A stretch of 9,367 bases of DNA from QPIN01 sp964535875 (GTDB lineage Bacteria; Pseudomonadota; Gammaproteobacteria; Methylococcales; Methylomonadaceae), in NCBI GenBank assembly GCA_964535875.1, contig CAZHUE010000107.1, positions 1-9,367 on the forward strand, written 5' to 3'. The notes below the pieces were generated by a model. The model was not told where the DNA came from, did not search any database, and was given only the letters and a program-made list of their open reading frames with translations. Below, piece after piece: positions 7,201 through 9,367 of the stretch (its first letter is position 1; every line of letters starts with the position of its first letter). The translations under genes were made by a program, and so were the position numbers.

Positions 7201-9117
7201 GGCGCAGGGGAAAATATACCGGATTATAGTTTAAGACGAGTTTTCACCTATACTGGAAGTTCATCGCCGGATAATATTTTATTGAGCTCTAGCGAACAAT
7301 TATTAACTGTAGATAATAGTGTACTTACTAAGACTTTATTAGGTGATACATCTATGACCGATGATGAGCGTAGTGACTTAATTAACTGGATTAGGGGGAA
7401 GGATGTCAAGGATGAGGATGAGGATACGACTATAGATGAAAATCGCTGGGTTTTTAGTGATCCTTTGCATGGTAGTTCTATAACCATTCCTTATGGGTTT
7501 AGACATTCTATTGATGGGGATGGAAAGATAGTACCTATTTTGGATGGGGATGGAGAACTTATTCATATTACTAAATTGATTGTTCCTGGAAATGATGGTT
7601 CCTTGCGAATGATAAATTCAACTACTGGTGTAGAGGAGTGGGCATTTATTCCTCAAGCTCTGCTGTTAAACCAACAAAGTTTAATGACTAATCTTGAAGG
7701 AAGTCATATTTATGGTTTGGATAACACGGTTACCTATCAATTATATGATGCAAATAAGAATGGTTTAATTGAGCCGGCAGGGACAGATATTGATGGAAGT
7801 GGATCTGTCGAAACGAATGAAAAAGATTATATACATATCTATGTGAGCATGAGGCGAGGTGGTAGAAATATTTATGCTTTAGATGTTACACCCTCGTCAA
7901 AATTAACCAGTGCATCAACAATAAATTCTATTTCGCCCAAACTACTTTGGAGAATAAATGGTGGGTCGGGTAATTTTTCAAAATTAGGTCAAACATGGTC
8001 AAAGCCTAAGCCGGCAAAAATTTTAGTCGAATCAGGGGGTACAATAAGCAAAAAACTGGTGCTTATTTTTGCGGGGGGCTATCATACAGATCAGGATGCA
8101 GGTTTTGGTCCAGCTGGTTATGGAAATGCAATTTATATAGTCGATGCTCTGACCGGTGCTCGTTTATGGTGGGCTAGTGAATCGAGTGCAGATGTGAATA
8201 ATGCCGATATGAAATATGCTATTCCTTCAGATGTTGCATTGATGGATAGTGATAGCTCTGGTGTGATTGATCGAGTTTATGTTGGGGATACGGGGGGACA
8301 ACTATGGCGTTTAGACCTTAATTCTGTACTTAATAACTCTGTACTTAGTAAGTTTGCTACTGTTTCAGACCTTTCAGCTGAAGCCAGTATTAGTAATCAA
8401 CGTAAGTTTTTTTATCCTCCTGATGTAGCACAAATTGAGGATTCAATATACTCAAATACTGCATTGTATGATCTGATTAGCATCACAAGTGGAAATAGAG
8501 CACACCCTTTAGATACAGAGGTACACGATAGAATTTATACTTTTCGAGATACAAGAGTTAAAAGTTCAGATGCTGCAATCTCTACTATTGTCGATAATTC
8601 TGTAAGAGCGATTGATGCTTATGATGATTTATTTGACGCAACCAGCAATGTGATACAACAAGGAACTGATGAAGAAATAGAAGTTGCAATAACAGATATT
8701 AAAGGGAAAAAAGGATGGTTTATAGATTTTAAAGAATATGATGGTTCCTGGATAGGTGAAAAAGGGTTGGCCAGTCCTTTAATTTTGGATGGGAAACTAT
8801 TTTATACTACCTATGTTCCTGGCTTAACTTCTACAGATCCTTGTGCAGCAGCAGTTGAAGGAGGAGGGCGTTTATATACTGTAGATATGCTAACAGGAGG
8901 TGCTGTTTTTGATTGGGACGAGAGCGAAAATAGTGATTTGGAAAAAGAAGACCGCAGGTATCAGTTGGGAGCAGGAATTCCATCGGAAATAGGCGTTATT
9001 TTTCAACCTACCGGCGTGTCTGTTATCGTAGGTAGTGGGGGAGGTGGATATGTTGTGGATCCTGAAGTCGGACTCCCAAAACATAGAACTTTCTGGATGC
9101 AGCAAGGGCTGGAGTAA
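4248..9117 (+). CDS. pilY1: Type IV pilus tip adhesin/mechanosensor PilY1, interrupted by an assembly gap
   Basis: PilY1 is the secreted tip protein of type IVa pili, acting in pilus priming, adhesion and surface sensing. A signal peptide covers about residues 1-25. The vWA domain starts near residue 43 with the MIDAS motif DTSGSM (D50, S52, S54) and continues to INVGMMRF (83-90). It resumes only near 663, with MIDAS T687 (SGTPL) and D785 (LLSDG), and ends near 890. Three repeat modules occupy the interval. The typical link to the propeller follows (SFAAPSLSVNAF, QRWAGNLKKYKV). After the ten N (7160-7169) the beta-propeller continues in another frame, with MRRGGRNIYALDV, calcium loops at 7747-7782, 7786-7821 and 8245-8271, the YVGDTGGQLWRLDL blade and the C-terminal GEKGLASPLILDGKLFYTTY region. 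Known sequence encodes 1619 residues. The frame change fits a gap whose true length is a multiple of three, so I call one intact gene. Confidence 0.93.
4740..6224 (+). repeat. Three tandem beta-rich modules inserted in the PilY1 vWA domain
   Basis: The modules lie at about residues 165-330 (4740-5237), 338-474 (5259-5669) and 497-659 (5736-6224). Each has, in order, G[IL]RF[RQ]N followed by a [IV]P..[AN]TI hairpin, an [IL]EF strand, [SD]R.[RQ]TT..V.W, a helix of the type D[IL]..[IV][IV]QE[IT][VI][ND] ending in Trp (W294, W438, W621), and a GN(A/S) strand with an I/L-rich core and a small-residue turn. The spacing from module 1 to 2 is 145 residues and from 2 to 3 is 183; the extra 38 hold a leader motif, DDAEE followed by SSDLEM. 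Related leaders precede module 1 (DVAEER with SSDLEL near 168-187) and occur once alone (DDAEE with NQLELV near 130-149). The predicted fold is a carbohydrate-binding-like beta sandwich; this is inference, and I cannot assign a family. Confidence 0.8.
7160..7169. other. Assembly gap of ten N inside pilY1
   Basis: Ten unknown bases join two contigs. Upstream the pilY1 frame ends ...KDSAQS plus the first two bases TT of a codon; downstream the frame resumes one position off with TIDGVDVSKGGAGENI. Continuity requires the true gap to be a multiple of three. PilY1 proteins usually read like AQSFWS...DG..V..GGA here, so the missing piece is probably only a few codons, starting with Phe. Confidence 0.97.
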
Positions 9118-9367
9118 TCAAATTTAAATAATCAGTTAATGATATGGGTTTCGTGGGAAATAGTGGTATTTGCAGAGTCACTGCCATTAAGCCGAAAAGA
9201 GACTATAGATAATTCTGTGTAATTGCATTTTTAAAAAAAATCTATCAATCGGTCTTCAAATTCGATCATAAATAATATGTTTAATTCCATTTTTCGCTGC
9301 TCACCAGATGGGTAACGGTGTCCGTAAAAAAGATAAAATGACTTGCATAGACTGAAGCAGAAACACG
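9118..9367. other. Region after pilY1 with no recognisable gene
   Basis: No prepilin signature, PilY2-like frame or clear terminator hairpin is visible after the pilY1 stop. A minus-strand frame is open from the window edge (9365) to a stop at 9231-9233, giving 45 residues including FYGHRYPSGEQRKMELN. It could be the C-terminal end of a gene outside the window, but it matches nothing I recognise. The plus strand offers only frames of under 30 codons. If pilE is present it lies further downstream or elsewhere. Confidence 0.45.

Noticed and set aside
9231..9365. Minus-strand 45-codon frame open at the window edge, possible transposase or other gene end
   Set aside because: It is too short, with no motif I can name. 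All three minus frames here carry plausible-looking residues, so I left it as a note in the downstream region entry.

Overview
The window looks like an AT-rich gammaproteobacterial chromosome segment. This rests on the C-terminal end of a canonical FtsK and on a minor-pilin operon with the fimU-pilV-pilW-pilX-pilY1 order known from Pseudomonas and relatives. I cannot name the genus. No tRNA, rRNA or CRISPR array was found.

Layout: bases 1-702 are the 3' end of ftsK (the end of the motor domain plus the DNA-reading gamma domain). A 66-residue two-helix membrane protein of unknown function (704-904) follows after one base. Bases 905-1629 hold no convincing gene but are rich in structure: a 165-bp near-palindromic element with perfect 26-bp terminal inverted repeats and TA ends (952-1116), a short hairpin (1297-1324), a second inverted-repeat element with flanking 11-bp direct repeats (1398-1510), a 31-bp imperfect tandem repeat (1519-1580), and a probable promoter (-10 at 1595-1600).

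The pilin operon fills 1630-9117, all on the + strand: a GspH/FimT-type minor pilin (fimU), pilV, pilW, pilX and pilY1. pilV/pilW and pilW/pilX overlap, which suggests translational coupling. In characterised type IVa pilus systems these four minor pilins and PilY1 form a complex that primes pilus assembly and sits at the pilus tip. PilY1 adds adhesion and surface sensing, with calcium affecting extension and retraction.

The most unusual feature is PilY1. Its N-terminal von Willebrand A (vWA) domain is split by about 550 residues carrying three tandem copies of a beta-rich module, placed between the first and second parts of the metal-binding (MIDAS) site. Its C-terminal half carries a pair of EF-hand-like calcium loops and a third Asp-rich loop. 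The gene is cut in the assembly by ten N (7160-7169). Frame and family context say this is a short sequence gap, not a true frameshift. The last 250 bases hold no recognisable gene, and pilE, which often follows pilY1, is not seen.
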